This document shows, piece by piece, positions 32,283 to 43,985 of a DNA stretch of 64,000 bases. Both the position numbers and the translations under genes were made by a program. The stretch is taken from NCBI RefSeq assembly GCF_001540865.1, contig NC_033636.1:6513983-6577982 (forward strand), in the 5' to 3' direction. The stretch's first letter is position 1. Every line of letters starts with the position of its first letter. The notes under the pieces are model-generated. The model searched no databases, was not told the DNA's origin, and saw only the letters and a list, made by a program, of their open reading frames with translations. This stretch comes from Ananas comosus (Eukaryota > Streptophyta > Magnoliopsida > Poales > Bromeliaceae).

Positions 32283-35200
32283 GTGTTACAACCCTTCTCT
32301 TGACCATCAATGAAAGACTGAAGCTCCTAGATGAACAAAATACAGATGAATCTGAGAGTGAAATAGAAGCTTTAGGGCTAATCGGAGCAAGTAAGTTACT
32401 AAGATGAAGTTCTTGTCTCAGAAAAGTTCAATTCTAAAATGACTGTTCAGTTGTGAGTTCTCTTTTCAAGTACATTTTTTTTCCCTGATGAATAATTACT
32501 TTATAGTTATTGGCCTGCTCTCAGATTTGACCTTCTAGTTTTTCCGTAGTTTTTCTAATTCGAGTTCACGCAACTTCGTAAGTTTACCTTTCTAACCGGC
32601 TTTTAATTTGACAGCTCCATTGCATTTTCTCACTGATATTATAAAGATCCTGGTGTTTCTATGTTTGTTCTTGATGGTTTCTTTTTAGGTTATGATGCTA
32701 ACATTTGATCTTTTTTAATGATCTTTTTTTTATTTTGCCATTTTATTAAGACGTTTGAGAAAACAAATTCGATAGTTAAAAAGGCCAGCTTGATTTCCAT
32801 ATAATTGTACGTTGTTTCTCTCTTATTATTGCGAATTTTAACCTCTAGCCAAACCAAAATGAGGTTTTTATACATAATGCAGTTAGGGAGGGTATTTCAG
32901 TTTTTATTTCTCTCCTATTTTTAGTTACATTCAAATAGAATATTTATATATAGCTTTCAATCTTCTTATTTATGTTCTTGATGTCTCTAGCAAATCAAGG
33001 AGCAAATCTATTACTTACGAGCACTCTGAATGTAGCAAGACATGTTATAGACTTATCCTTTGATCGCCAATGCAGAGGTAAACAGCTGGTAAGGACACTG
33101 TAACTTTGTTTTTTTTGTTTTTTCCTTTTCTTGAACTGTATTTCTTTTATTTTAGCTAATTTTAGACGACATTTAATCTTGTGAATATTGTGTTGGCACT
33201 AAATATTTGGAATTAATTGCAGCTTCTGTTGTAAATACAAACATGATCAACTAAATTTGCATTTTTGGTTCAATTGTGTAAAAATATTGAATATCAAAGC
33301 TGAGTCTGACAGCTGTGCATTAACATAACTAGATGGTTATGTGCTGACTTATGAATGAATGAGGTAAATCTGACATTTTGACGATATCTAACATGACGGA
33401 TCTGACTTAACTAGTTATCATCCTGGTATATTGGGCAATCTTTAATAATATGCTTATTTTACAATTGGGTTGGGTTGAATATGATTAGGCTTGTTGCGGG
33501 GGTTGCATTTGGTTGCGATTTTTGTTGATTCACTTAAGCTGGGCTTTAAACTTGACTGCTAATGCATAATTATGGCTTTTACTTATAATTAGCGCACATG
33601 CACATGCCAGCACGCACATGCACATGCCAGCACACACATGCGCACATTTTTGCAGCGATAGTAAGGATCATATATTTATTGTAGTACTAACACCAAGGTA
33701 CTAAAGTTAAAACTGTCGAGTATAATATTTTTAAAGATCTGTAAACATGATCAAGATCATTTGAACTGGCTGATCTGTAAACATGATCAAGATCATTTGA
33801 ACTGGCTGTGTATGAATGGACAGCGAACACAAAAATGAGAATTGATTATATATGTATTGCTATAGCCACACTCAATTAAATGGCCCAGGCAACTGTGTGT
33901 CGATGAAAGAGTTTTACCATGAGAAGATGGCAATATAAGAATAGTCTGCTATTCTTATTCAAAAGTTTCTTTTTTTTCTTTTAGAGAGAGAAAAGGGTAG
34001 CATGCTACCCACTCTGTTATTTATTTATTTTTTTTAGAAATGAACATAGCTAGAAAATGTGAAGCACATAGGCTTCGGACTTGTGACCTCAGATACCAAC
34101 CATCAAGCTCTTTGCCCTTACGCTAGGGACGGTCGGTCTTACTCAAAAGTTTCTATCCTGTGTTTAGTGTGTCAATTCTTCAGCAAGTGCTAGTATTGTG
34201 ATAGCACTGGTGAGAGCAATAATACAATTACATTATGGCCAGTCGATTAACACTTTGGACTACTTGGTTTCTTTCTTCTTCCTCTTCTTCCTTTTTTTTG
34301 AGCCAATTAACTTGTTATTTTGTGGTAATCTGTTTTTTTGGTACTATTTCGCTGCCTCATTTTATTTTGAGTTTATTTATGGGAGTTAACTCAGTTATTA
34401 TTAGGCTGCTTTACTTGCCCTTGGAAGTATTTGTGGGGCCGATCGGCTGGAAGACAAAATTATGCTGAATAATAGAGCAGAGGAGCAACTCAGGAGCTTG
34501 GTTTATGCAGTGGCGGCAGATAGTCCGAAACTGACCCCATCTGTGAGTTACTTACACAACTATTTGTACTTTCTATATGTCATTTTCTCTACATCCCTGA
34601 TAAGTGGTAACACAGATGTTGTTAAGCATTGATAGCTGGTAAATTAATGTCGGGATGGGGATAAGCCGCATAGTATTACTAATTTTCAAGCTTTACAAAA
34701 ATTTGGGGCTAATGGTAAATTTACTATTGGTTTAGTCCTCTGAAGTTTGAACCATGATTCCAATTTCATCCTCGAAGTTTCAACCTCGTCGCTGAAGTTT
34801 CATCTCTGCTTTTTGTCCCTGAAGTTTGACCTTGATTTCAATTTGGTCCTGAAGGTTTTTGTTTTAAGAGAGGAAACTGTAAAAATGGTGTGGATGTGCC
34901 GCTTCATCAGATGTGCTGACAGCTAGAAGGACCTAACTCTTATGAAGATCAAACTTCAAGTACAAATTGTTACAATCAATACTATGGCGATGAAATTGAA
35001 ATCAGGGTCAAGTTTCAGGGAATAAATTTGTGATCGATGCCTTCCTTTTCTCTCCTATTCATAAAGTCTAATTGGGTTGGCAGGGCCTGCTTCTCTCTGT
35101 CCTCCGACAAGAACCAGAAGTACGAATAGCTGTAAGTGGATGCTCATGAATCTCTCTCTTCCTCTCTCTCTACCTCACGTAAATATTTCTGATGTTAATA

Positions 35201-36649
35201 TTCGTCAGGCCATTTTGCAGCAAAAGTCCACTTGTTCCTACATTTTGAAAACTTCGATTGACCTTTTTGTCATTTTTTACTTCAAACCAAACTCTTTTTT
35301 TTTTTCCTGGATGAAGCTCTCGTGCATACATTTATCATGTGAATGCTAGGGTATTTCAGTTTGTCAAGCAATTGTTTGATTCAGAAGCATAAAACAAAGA
35401 AAGGGTGAATCGAAATTGCAGAATGGAAGGGGAGGAAATTTTTTATTTTTTTTTTAATTCTCTTTTGCGAAAACCTATTTGTTTGTTTGAAGTATTGATC
35501 TATAGCAACCTATATATAGTGTTTGGAAAATGTAAATATTCTCAGTGATCATCTTAACTTTAGCCGTTGGATAACTGGGATCATACTCTGCTGTTAATCA
35601 AATTTGAGTCAATCTTTAAACTCAGCCACTACGTAAATTTGAATGTTTTCAGTTCATGGTTTCGCATGCAATAGTGGTTGTTGATATTTAATTTGTCTAT
35701 CTGTTGCCTCTTCAAAGTATTCACCGCCAAGTCAAGTTCCACTTACTCTAAAGCTTAGTGAGAACTTTTGTCACGCCCCGAGACCGCTACCAATTTGGTC
35801 CGATCCGGGCGCGTCGAACAGACGCCGGACGGACAGCACCTCCCCTGTCCGCCCAAGGCTAAACAACAGGATCATGCACNCTTCATAATTTTAGAAGTCC
35901 GGTACCTTACAACTTTCAAGTTAAAAACTGCAGCTGAGATGCATAATTAAATACTCACAGGGTTACAGACTGACAGCCGCAATGGTGGTGCGTCAATGGT
36001 GTCTGCGAGAAGTTTGTTCGAATCAGGAGATTATCTCTATCGTGACCGATCAAAAGATTGAGGCGACAAAAAATGGTTTGTTCATTTCCAGTTCTAACTT
36101 CAGTTGTTCTGAAATTCACAAATATCTAACCTGGATATTTGTTGAGATCCTGCATTTTTTTTTCCTCAATCTGTTATGTACGTTGATCTGAATTTGGCAG
36201 AATTATACGAACTACCTCTACCCTAGGTCATGAGTAAATATTTGTTTCTATTTTCTATCTCCCATATTCAGTAGTAGTTAATTTGATCGCTGATTTATTA
36301 TTCTATAGGGATGGAAATGCGACATGACTGTTGCGTGGCAATCAGCAAGGCTCTATCAACTTCTCCTTTGCTTTGTGACGCTACTATTGCTGGAATTGCA
36401 GAGAAGGTATAGCTTTATATTCAATCTTTGAGCTTGCCAAATTAATTTTTCGGCTACTAGTCGGTACAGTGAGTCGATTAATGATGCTTCACGTGAAAAC
36501 AGCGGGACAATCGGAGATAGATCGAGGCAATGACATACATATTTTTTAATTCTTTTCAGTTGCAGGAAGCTGTGAGAAGGGGCCCTTACCTTGCTAAAAA
36601 GCACACAGAAGAAGCTCAACCAATTGTCGTCACTGCCGAGAGATTTTGA
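32283..36649 (+). CDS. PSMD5-like ARM-repeat protein, C-terminal exons (partial)
   Basis: Seven exons with GT-AG junctions and consistent phase: 32283-32390, 32991-33088, 34405-34542, 35084-35131, 35961-36075, 36309-36406, 36560-36649, giving 230 residues and TGA. Segments include SEIEALGLIGA, AALLALGSICGADR, GLLLSVLRQEPEVRIAGYRL, MVVRQWCLREVC and the end RRGPYLAKKH...VVTAERF. Order and helical pattern fit the C-terminal half of 26S proteasome non-ATPase subunit 5 (PSMD5/S5b), a chaperone of the proteasome base; human PSMD5 has GILGS and a YxxEGPYxxKP-like end at matching places. The first visible exon needs one base from an upstream exon, which is not in the window: the Tat LTR ends 230 bp before it. 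The gene is therefore either split by a large intronic insertion or truncated. An LTR scrap with an N lies in the fifth intron. Confidence 0.75.
33725..33806. repeat. 36-bp tandem duplication in an intron
   Basis: GATCTGTAAACATGATCAAG plus ATCATTTGAACTGGCT occurs twice head to tail, with no visible differences. It is a recent slippage or duplication in the PSMD5-like gene intron. A CACATGCACATGCCAGCA short repeat lies nearby at 33600-33660. Confidence 0.8.
34015..34145 (-). mobile_element. SINE-like sequence
   Basis: Read on the minus strand it has a tRNA-like block (GTAAGGGCAAAGAGCTTGATGG, then GAGGTCACAAGTCCGAAGCC resembling a B box) followed by an A-rich tail AAAAAAAATAAATAAATAA. This fits a tRNA-derived SINE in the intron. 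No target duplication was confirmed. Confidence 0.4.
35772..35879 (-). mobile_element. LTR scrap in PSMD5-like intron
   Basis: TCACGCCCCGAGACCGCTAC through CCTGTCCGCCCAAGGCTAAA. Its reverse complement resembles the end of the LTR at 43085-43191 (GGGCGGAT...GGGCGTGACA). It is cut off by a single N at 35880. Confidence 0.55.
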
Positions 36650-36820
36650 GCTGGTCATGTATTTTACGACTGTTCTATAGATTACTTTTTTCGGATTGAA
36701 ATGCACAGAACTAACTAGATGAACTTCGAATCATTTGGAAACTGAATGCTGGGCCTCGAAAGCTTCGATTTTATCATTCTCTGTCTGAATTCATTTGATA
36801 TGATTTAATGGCTCTGGGAA

Positions 36821-37431
36821 AGGGCTTTTTTTGCAAATGCCCCCCTAAAAAAAATTTATTTTAAAAATAGCCTTGTCAAAATTTAATTTGCAAAAATAGC
36901 TCTGGCCCTACCATGCAGGCGCCACGTCAGCGCCACGCTGGCAGGATTTGGGCCAGTGTGTTAAGTTGAACACGGTAAATCATTCACCGTATTTCATATT
37001 TATATTCATTTTCTTCTCTTTTAGGGATGTCAACGGATCGGGTTTGGATCGGATTTTCAAAAATCCGAATCCGAATCCGAAAATCAAATTAAAACCCGAA
37101 CCCGCCGGACTCGGATTCGTGTTCGGATTTTAATTAATTTTCGGATTCGATTTCGGGTTTTTAAAATTCCGATCCAAATCCGACCCATTGACATCCTTAA
37201 AAGATAAGAAAAAGAATATAAATATGAAACACGGTCATGTTTGAACACGGTGAATGGTTCATCGTATTCAACTTAACACACTGACTCCAGCCCTGCCCGT
37301 GTGGCGAGCTCTGCCCGTGTGGCGCTGACGTGGCGCCTGCGTGGCAGGGGCAGACCATTTTTGCAAATTAAATTTTGACAGGACTATTTTTAAAATAAAA
37401 ATTTGTCAGGGGGCTAAATTGAAAAAAAGCC
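36821..37431. mobile_element. Foldback MULE (non-autonomous)
   Basis: Almost wholly palindromic 611-bp element. Outer inverted repeats run from GGGCTTTTTTTGCAAATG / GGCTTTTTTTCAATTTAG through TTAAAAATAG, AATTTGCAAAAATGG, GCGCCACGTCAGCGCCAC and TGAACACGGT to an inner palindrome AGGGATGTCAACGGATCGGG. Flanks CTCTGGGAA (36812-36820) and CTCTGAGAA (37432-37440) form a 9-bp target duplication with one mismatch, the Mutator signature. It has no coding capacity. Confidence 0.82.
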
Positions 37432-37440
37432 CTCTGAGAA

Positions 37441-40168
37441 ATTATTGGCCGCTGTCGGTTCATCTGTACATCGGTGCACTGTATCTTTCATCTGTGCTCC
37501 AGTGCATCTCATACTAAATATGGGATTAAAAGTATGAGATGATGAAGGACGCGGCGCATAGGTTTGTTGCATTGGATGCACTCAACAATTTCTCATAATA
37601 CAAATCAAATGAATGATTCGAAAGGCTGGCCAATAATTTTTTGAGTGTTTTTATAGTTGAAATCTGTATGAAACGGCTGAAAATAACATGGGGGTGTGAT
37701 TCTATTAAGGACTAGTATAGGACTCGCGCTTCGCGACTGATAGATAATATTTCAGTAAATTAATATATATAATTTTTAAAATTTTAAAATTGAAAAAATT
37801 TATAATGAAAAATATAAAACAAACTTATATATCCTTTGTATATTATTAAAAGTCATTCGAAATCAAAATAGATATTTTTTATATTGTAAAAAAATTCAAC
37901 TACTAAATAAATAATCTAATAATATTATTATATTATTATATAAATTAAATTTTTAAAAATTGTGTGGGTTCCACAACCCTCCAAAATAAGGTGAGGCTTT
38001 CTTTAGAATTACTAATTCATATATGTTTTGGGGACTAAAGTGAAAAGCATACAAAATTTAGGGATCAAAATTGGCATGAAAAAAAAGTTAAATAGCCGAT
38101 AGTATGATAATTTCGATAATTCTAAAATATTTTTTAACGGTTGCTATTTTATCATGATGGAATTAAGAGGTTTGAAAGCTTAATGCAAAAAAAAAAAAGA
38201 AAAAAAGAAAACAAAATAAAAAATGGTGGAAAGTTTGGGCAGCACTAATCCTTAAAAAACTTGTGGGCCCCACACCCCCCTAATAAGGGGAGGTTTTATT
38301 TGGTTTTCAATTAGATGAAATTTTAATTTTATTATCTTGATAATTAAAAAATAGGGTTGAAGGGGAGGCCTTATTTGGGTTTTCAATTATATGAAATTTA
38401 ATTTTTGTTATCTTTACAATTAAAAAATAAGGTTGATCTATACGATAAAATTTTACACTTGATATAGACAAAAATAAAAAAGAAAAGATGTTGATATTTA
38501 GCAGATGAAAATTTAATTTTGTTATATTGACTATTAAAAAATAAAATTGATCATGCGATAAAATTTTACAATTGATGTAGGCAAAAAATAAAAAAATGTT
38601 GAGAGAGAAAAAATAAAAAAAAATAAAGTAAGGGAGAGTGAGAGAGAAAAAAATAAAAAAAGAAAGTAAGAGAGAGATAGTGAGAGAGAGAAAATAAAAA
38701 AGAAAGTAAGAGAGAGAGAGAGAGAGAGTGAGAGAGAGGGGAAAAAATAAAAAAAGAAAGTAAGAGAGAGAGAAAAAGAGGGCCCCATCGAAACCCCCTG
38801 CCAAACGCGGGGAGGCTTTGGTTTAACCCGATTTTCATTATATTTATAGATATAAGTGTCATGACACGGAATCGTGCCGGAATCTTGCCAGCATGGTATG
38901 GCGTCGGACCATGTCGATGCGTGCCGATTACAAAAAATATATATGTGCTGACACATAATAGTATGCAATATTTATTTTTTTTAGTAACAAAATATTTTAG
39001 TTGTTTGTTATGTATTTTTATAAAATCTTCTGAACTTTATTGAAAAAATTACTTACTAATTTAAGAAATATATGGTTTTGAGCTATGCTATCGGCGTGAG
39101 GGTTTATATCGTGCCAATATCTTATTGGCACAATACGACGCGGTAAATAGTCTGTGCGGATGAATACTTAAATCATTAGATTTTATTTTATTCTACATGA
39201 TTTTGGCCTTATCATAAGGATTATTAATAATTGGATAATAATTATTATTAATTTATTATTTATAATTAATTATTAATAATTTTTATTATTTATAATTAAT
39301 TATTAATAATTTATTTATTCTTTATTTTTAAGTAATATTTTGATGTTAATTAATTAGATAATATAATTTTAATTTTAAATTATAACTCTTATTCTTCATG
39401 TTCCACTCTAACCATTCAAACACTATTTACCTTATTCCTAGGAACAACCCAATTTTCATTCAAATACAAAATTGGTTTAGTTCATGTTTATATCTGAACT
39501 TGTAACTATCCTTGAAATAAGCCGTTCTTATTTATATCCGAACCAAACGCAGCCTTAGTTTTTGCAAATCGACCCAGATAAACCTTATCAAATACCTCGA
39601 TTGATTATTATTGTAAAGCTCGTTGGTGGCATGTCTTAAAAGAAATTTATAAAGCTTCAAAATAGACAAAAAAAAAAACTATTATTCTCTCATTATAGAT
39701 AAAATAATATTAAAAGATAAAAAAAAAAAGATAACTTCCATTACTTTTTCTAGCGTTAAAATAAAAAAGATATGTTTTAAGTTGTTATGGAGCTTCATAA
39801 GATCAGATACAAGACATTGATCGAGAATGAGTTTAATAATTCCTCTTGAAAAGAAAAGTTTATCGAACCATTTAAAAAATTTTAGGAGATCTAATTACCA
39901 AAATTAAAAGTTTAGGAGCTTACTTGCGCTGTTAGGAAGCGAAAAGCTGATGAGTAGAGAGCTAGCGAGTTTTGCGAACTCGACTTCGCTCCTTATTTGA
40001 TAGAAATCGAGAGGCCAATTCTCAACAACTTTGGTATAAAAACAAATATTGATGTCTATAACTTTTTCAAAGTCACAAATTCTACTGTTGGGATCTATAC
40101 CTATAGAGAGAGAGAGAGTAAGGCTACGATACTCTTACGAGTATAAAGAGCTTCCTATTCATAAGTTA
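37441..40168. other. AT-rich intergenic sequence without genes
   Basis: No supported gene. It holds a GC hairpin GACTCGCGCTTCGCGAC at about 37720, and two to three degenerate repeats (38280-38590) with TTATATGAAATTTAATTTT and ATAAAATTTTACA. A purine-rich tract of AGAGAG/AAATAAAAAA units follows (38590-38785). At 38860-38930 is a CGGAATCGTGCCGG / GGCATGGTATGGC block that resembles sequence just outside the LTR at 32055-32080. The 165-codon minus-strand frame over the purine tract is low complexity. Confidence 0.6.
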
Positions 40169-40605
40169 TTTTCGATGATGGAGTTTCCGAATCGACGATC
40201 CACTACGTTAAATATGATCTAAAGTATTTAAAACTTATAAGAAATAAATTTCGTAATTTTTCGAAATTATAATAAAATCTATCAAGCGAATATAAAATGA
40301 ACGGTCAAAATCGAATGACGTTCTAAAAATAGATGATCGGATCTTTCAATTTAAGATCGGAGTTATTGATATTTATTTAGGTAGTGAATAGTATTTTCTA
40401 TCAAAAATTCAATCTATTCTGATTCTTTTACACTATTAAACTAGCAAGTATCTCATACCGGCTGTTAAAAATTGTCAATTTTGTGACCATTTGATCGTAA
40501 GGTAAATGATGTCGAAAAATTATAAAATTTGATTTCTAAAAGTTTTAAATATTCTAGATAATGTTTAACGATATGGATCGTCGATTCAGAATCTCTATTA
40601 TCGGG
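40169..40605. mobile_element. Long-palindrome MITE, member 1
   Basis: Left arm TTTTCGATGATGGAGTTTCC GAATCGACGATCC...TTTAAAACTTATAAGAAAT pairs with right arm whose reverse complement reads CGATAATAGAGATTCTGAAT CGACGATCC...TTTAAAACTTTTAGAAAT. The arms are about 140 bp. Related elements lie at 52262-52784 and 60664-61174. No coding capacity is seen. Confidence 0.65.
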
Positions 40606-40737
40606 AATGTAACATATCGAAACCCGAAAACGATATTCGAATTTTGACCAAATTGATTAAAGCGTCGAAAGAAAGCGATGAACAAGTTCCTCTTGCATTC
40701 CAACGAGTTGGGAAGGGGGAAAAATGAGTTAGAGAAG

Positions 40738-43191
40738 TGTTAGAATGGTTTTGGCGTCAACCGGCGCGAAGTTGAGCCGAATCGAAGTCAAACAGCAATC
40801 TGGAGCTGTTGTACCGGTACAAGGTTGTGGTTGTACCGGTACAACCACTGACCAGAGCTCCGACAGCTCTCGGTTTGTGCAGTCCAGGCCCTGTACCGGT
40901 ACAAGGTCGCCTTGTACCGGTACAAGACCTGCGAAACCGAGAGACAGTAGCCTCGGGTTTGTGCAGTCCAAGCGCTGTACCGGTACAAGGAACCCTTGTA
41001 CCGATACAAGACCTGCGAAACCGCGAGACAGCTCTCGGGTTTGGCTACTGCTCGGCATTGTACCGGTACAAGAACCCTTGTACCGGTACAAGAGGCCCCC
41101 GACAGCACAGTAAGGTCTGGTGCAAATAAGAAGAAACGGAGGGTTTAGTTGCAATTGTCACAACACTATAACACCCCAAACACCCCTCTCCCTCAGCAGC
41201 CACACACACACACTCCTCTCTCATTTTCTCTCCTCTCTCTCTCTAGAGAACTAAAAGAAGAAGAAGAAGGAGAAGGAGGAGGTGGTGAGGCTTGGGATTT
41301 TGGAGCTTTGGTGGTTCTCGGAGCTCTCCAACAAGAAGAAGCTTGCTAGGGCTTGGATAAAGGTGAGTTTAATCACTTATTTGAGTCTAGGGTTTGGACT
41401 TTAACCCAAAGTTTTAGGGTTTTGAGCTTGTTTCTAGATTTAGAAACCTTGAGGAGCTATGAAACCATGAAATCCGTGGTTTTCATGAAGCCCTCTCATG
41501 GTGGATCACTAGGGCTCAAAGTAGATGCCCTAGGGTTGGTTCAAATGGGTTAAGGAGGGTATTAGAAAGCTTCTAGGTTGATTCTAAGCTATCTTTTGCT
41601 TAGCAATGAGATCAATCTAGGGGATATGCCAAAATGACATTGTTAGGGTTTGAAAATTGGGGTTTTTGCCCTAGGAATTTTCGGGGACAAATTGAACCCG
41701 TAGAAACCTAATTGGGGGTGTCCTAAACGCGTTGGACAACTCCGTTTAAGCATTCGAAAATGTTGGAAAATAGTTCATCTACATAGGGCCTAATTGGCAC
41801 TATTTTGGTTGTAGGCCACGAGTTCGACGTCCGTGTGGCGCACGAGACTTCACACCTTGCTTCTACTACCTCTCGAGGTGGGTGGTGCATTCCAAAGACA
41901 TCGGAAATCCCTTTATGTCTAAGTGTCATATTTTGAGCATATGTGTCTATTCGAGCATTTTGCATAATAGGGTTCATTTATGAGTTTTTTATAGCATGAC
42001 GTGAATTCAAATGCATGTTAAATAGTTGTGAGATCGTGAGAATGATAATCCCTATGTATGCATAAATGTGACAAGAATCTAGAAAAGTTAGTAAACAAAA
42101 GTGACACAATGACATAGAGTTAGCGAGTGACATGGACGAGTCTAGAACACTTAGTAAACAAGTGTGGCATTTGGCAAGAGAACAAGATCAAAGTATCTAG
42201 AAAACAAATGTGGTCTTTGACATGAGAATGAACGAGATAATTGACATTTTAACCTTAGAGTTAAGAGTCATTGAGCATAGTCTTCCTTAAAGTTAAGGAA
42301 TGGATTGAACTTGGAATCCTCAAATGTAGGATTGATCGTACTCACATTAGTCCTTGCTCGAGGTTGTGGTAGCTCCCCCTCGGGTGATGTGCTCCGGAGT
42401 CGACATCACTGGGTTGTAGCGAGTATCTCCCCAGAGGGCGGCCCCATCGGGTTGTAGCGGGTATCTCCCTGATTATTGGGATTTTGAGTTGGTGAGTTTG
42501 TTGAGAGCGAAACCTACGGGTTAGCCAAGAGATTGGGTATTGACACTATGACCTTGCATTCATCATGAGCATTATATTGTGCATATCATTTTATATTGTT
42601 CAGGCATATTAGTGGCATTTGCTAGTTGGTTACTTACTTTTCTTTATTCTATTATGCCTGATTAGACCTAGTGGGATAGTCGGCGTGGTTGGTTGCCGAA
42701 CCCACTGGGAACTTTGTTGTAGTTCTCACACCCCTATTTTCACAGAGCCGGGACCCAGCGAGCCGGCAGACGATCGCGGTAAGGGCATCGCGTCCTAGGT
42801 AGAGACCGCCCGAGACATTTATCTATTTAGTTGCATACCCCTTTTGTTATATATCATCTTTTGTACTTTGATGAATTAGTTGTTAAAGAAAAGAACTTGT
42901 ATGACGTGAAAGATTATATTTAAATACTAGAGTGATATTTTGAGATCCTGTGGTGTAACAGAAAAGAAATGATGCAAAGTTGTAATAGATTCTATAAGTG
43001 TAGTTGTTTACTTTCGCTCTTGGCTATTGCTTGCCCTCGTGCAAGCCATTGTGTATGCTTCCGCTTATGCAATGTCTACATTCTATCTGTACCTGTTGTT
43101 GGGCCTTGGGCGGATAGGGGAGGCTCTATCCGCTCGGCGTCTGTATCACGCTCTCGAACCGGCCAAATAGGATCGGGTTCAGGGCGTGACA
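40738..43191 (+). mobile_element. Solo-LTR-like repeat, Ty3/gypsy type
   Basis: Proposed limits are TGTTAGAATGG at 40738 and GGGCGTGACA at 43191. It includes the TGTACCGGTACA cluster, CT-rich leader-like sequence, AGGGTTT-rich sequence, a CCCCTCGGGTGATGTGCTCC / GGGTTGTAGCGGGTATCTCC block (42360-42480), and CCGAACCCACTGGGAACTTT followed by TTCTCACACCCC. The latter is a familiar R/U5 block of plant chromovirus (Del/Tekay-like) LTRs (recollection). No target duplication is visible, and the small frames inside are not supported as genes. Confidence 0.5.
40812..41092. repeat. Dense GTACCGGTAC palindrome cluster
   Basis: Eight copies, seven perfect, of TTGTACCGGTACAAG-like palindromes in 280 bp, arranged partly in pairs about 20-25 bp apart within a roughly 100-bp higher-order unit (CTGTACCGGTACAAG...CCTTGTACCGGTACAAGACC TGCGAAACC). 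This lies near the start of the LTR-like repeat, where U3 regulatory sequence would be. Confidence 0.85.
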
Positions 43192-43499
43192 GGGAATGAC
43201 TTATGAGTACGAAGGCGAATGTACTCATAAGAGTATAGTAGCCGGACCCTATATATATATTGGTCTATCGACAGACCCATTTTTTGGTGGAAAAAAAAAT
43301 TAATTTCTCTTTTCTTACGTAAAATAAATAACAGAATTAAACAAACTTTTAATTCCTCTTTATTTCTACAACAAAAAAAAATTTATGCTTATCCAAATTC
43401 TTGCCAACCGGAGAATATCTATTGTGAATGTATATTTTAATTCAAAATTTATTTAATTCTTCTTTATATCTCTCTCTATATAGAGAGTGAGAGAGAGAG

Positions 43500-43540
43500 T
43501 GCAGCTACTATACTCTTATGAGTATAGTAGCTGCACTACT
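43500..43540. repeat. Terminal hairpin of the MULE inverted repeat
   Basis: GTGCAGCTACTATACTCTTATGAGTATAGTAGCTGCAC-type sequence is itself a near-perfect palindrome of 37-38 bp. The counterpart at the other end (about 49955-49993) has a few changes. The central part CTATACTCTTATGAGTATAG recurs at small MITEs elsewhere in the window. Confidence 0.75.
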
Positions 43541-43587
43541 TATAACTTCTCCTCCATCAGATCGGCTTTTAGATCCGTGTCAAATCT

Positions 43588-43985
43588 AATGGAGAAGACA
43601 GCTCAATCAATGACTCACACATTTAACATTTAATATTTTAGACTCCTAGAGATTCTTTTATGCTTTTTTGACTCATCTAATGTCATGTTTAAGCATAAAA
43701 AATGGTCCGAGTCCCCTTTACTAATCTACTTCCTTTCAAAATCTGAAGAAGTTACCATAGAACTTCGTAAATGATCTGTTAATGGCTCAATCAATGACTT
43801 CTTGGGATGGGAAATCAAAAAAAAAAATCCCGCTCTAATAGCTCCGAATAAATTAAATACATGCATTAAGATACGAAGGCTTCTTATTCCACAACAACGA
43901 AAGCACTTTTTCCTTCTTTCATATACTAGGGGATTTCACTTGGAAAAGAAAATGTTCCATACTAACGGATTCGGGTCCATAACCA
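43588..43985. other. Insertion in the left MULE arm, origin unknown
   Basis: About 400 bp absent from the right arm, between TCTAATGGAGAAGA and GGAGCTATCCGTTAGAGCC. It contains GCTCAATCAATGACT twice (about 43592 and 43788). The base composition and style (for example CATACTAACGGATTCGGGTC) differ from the surrounding arm and look organelle-like to me, but I cannot name a source gene. The 67-codon frame at 43802-44005 is not supported. Confidence 0.5.

Noticed and set aside
38307..38804. 165-codon minus-strand frame, Phe/Leu/Ser-rich
   Set aside because: Purine-rich repeats read in antisense; no start context, no family, low complexity.
40729..41154. Open frames over the TGTACCGGTACA cluster on both strands
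   Set aside because: The palindrome keeps several frames open on both strands (VPVQ, YRYK repeats); typical false gene predictions on repeats.
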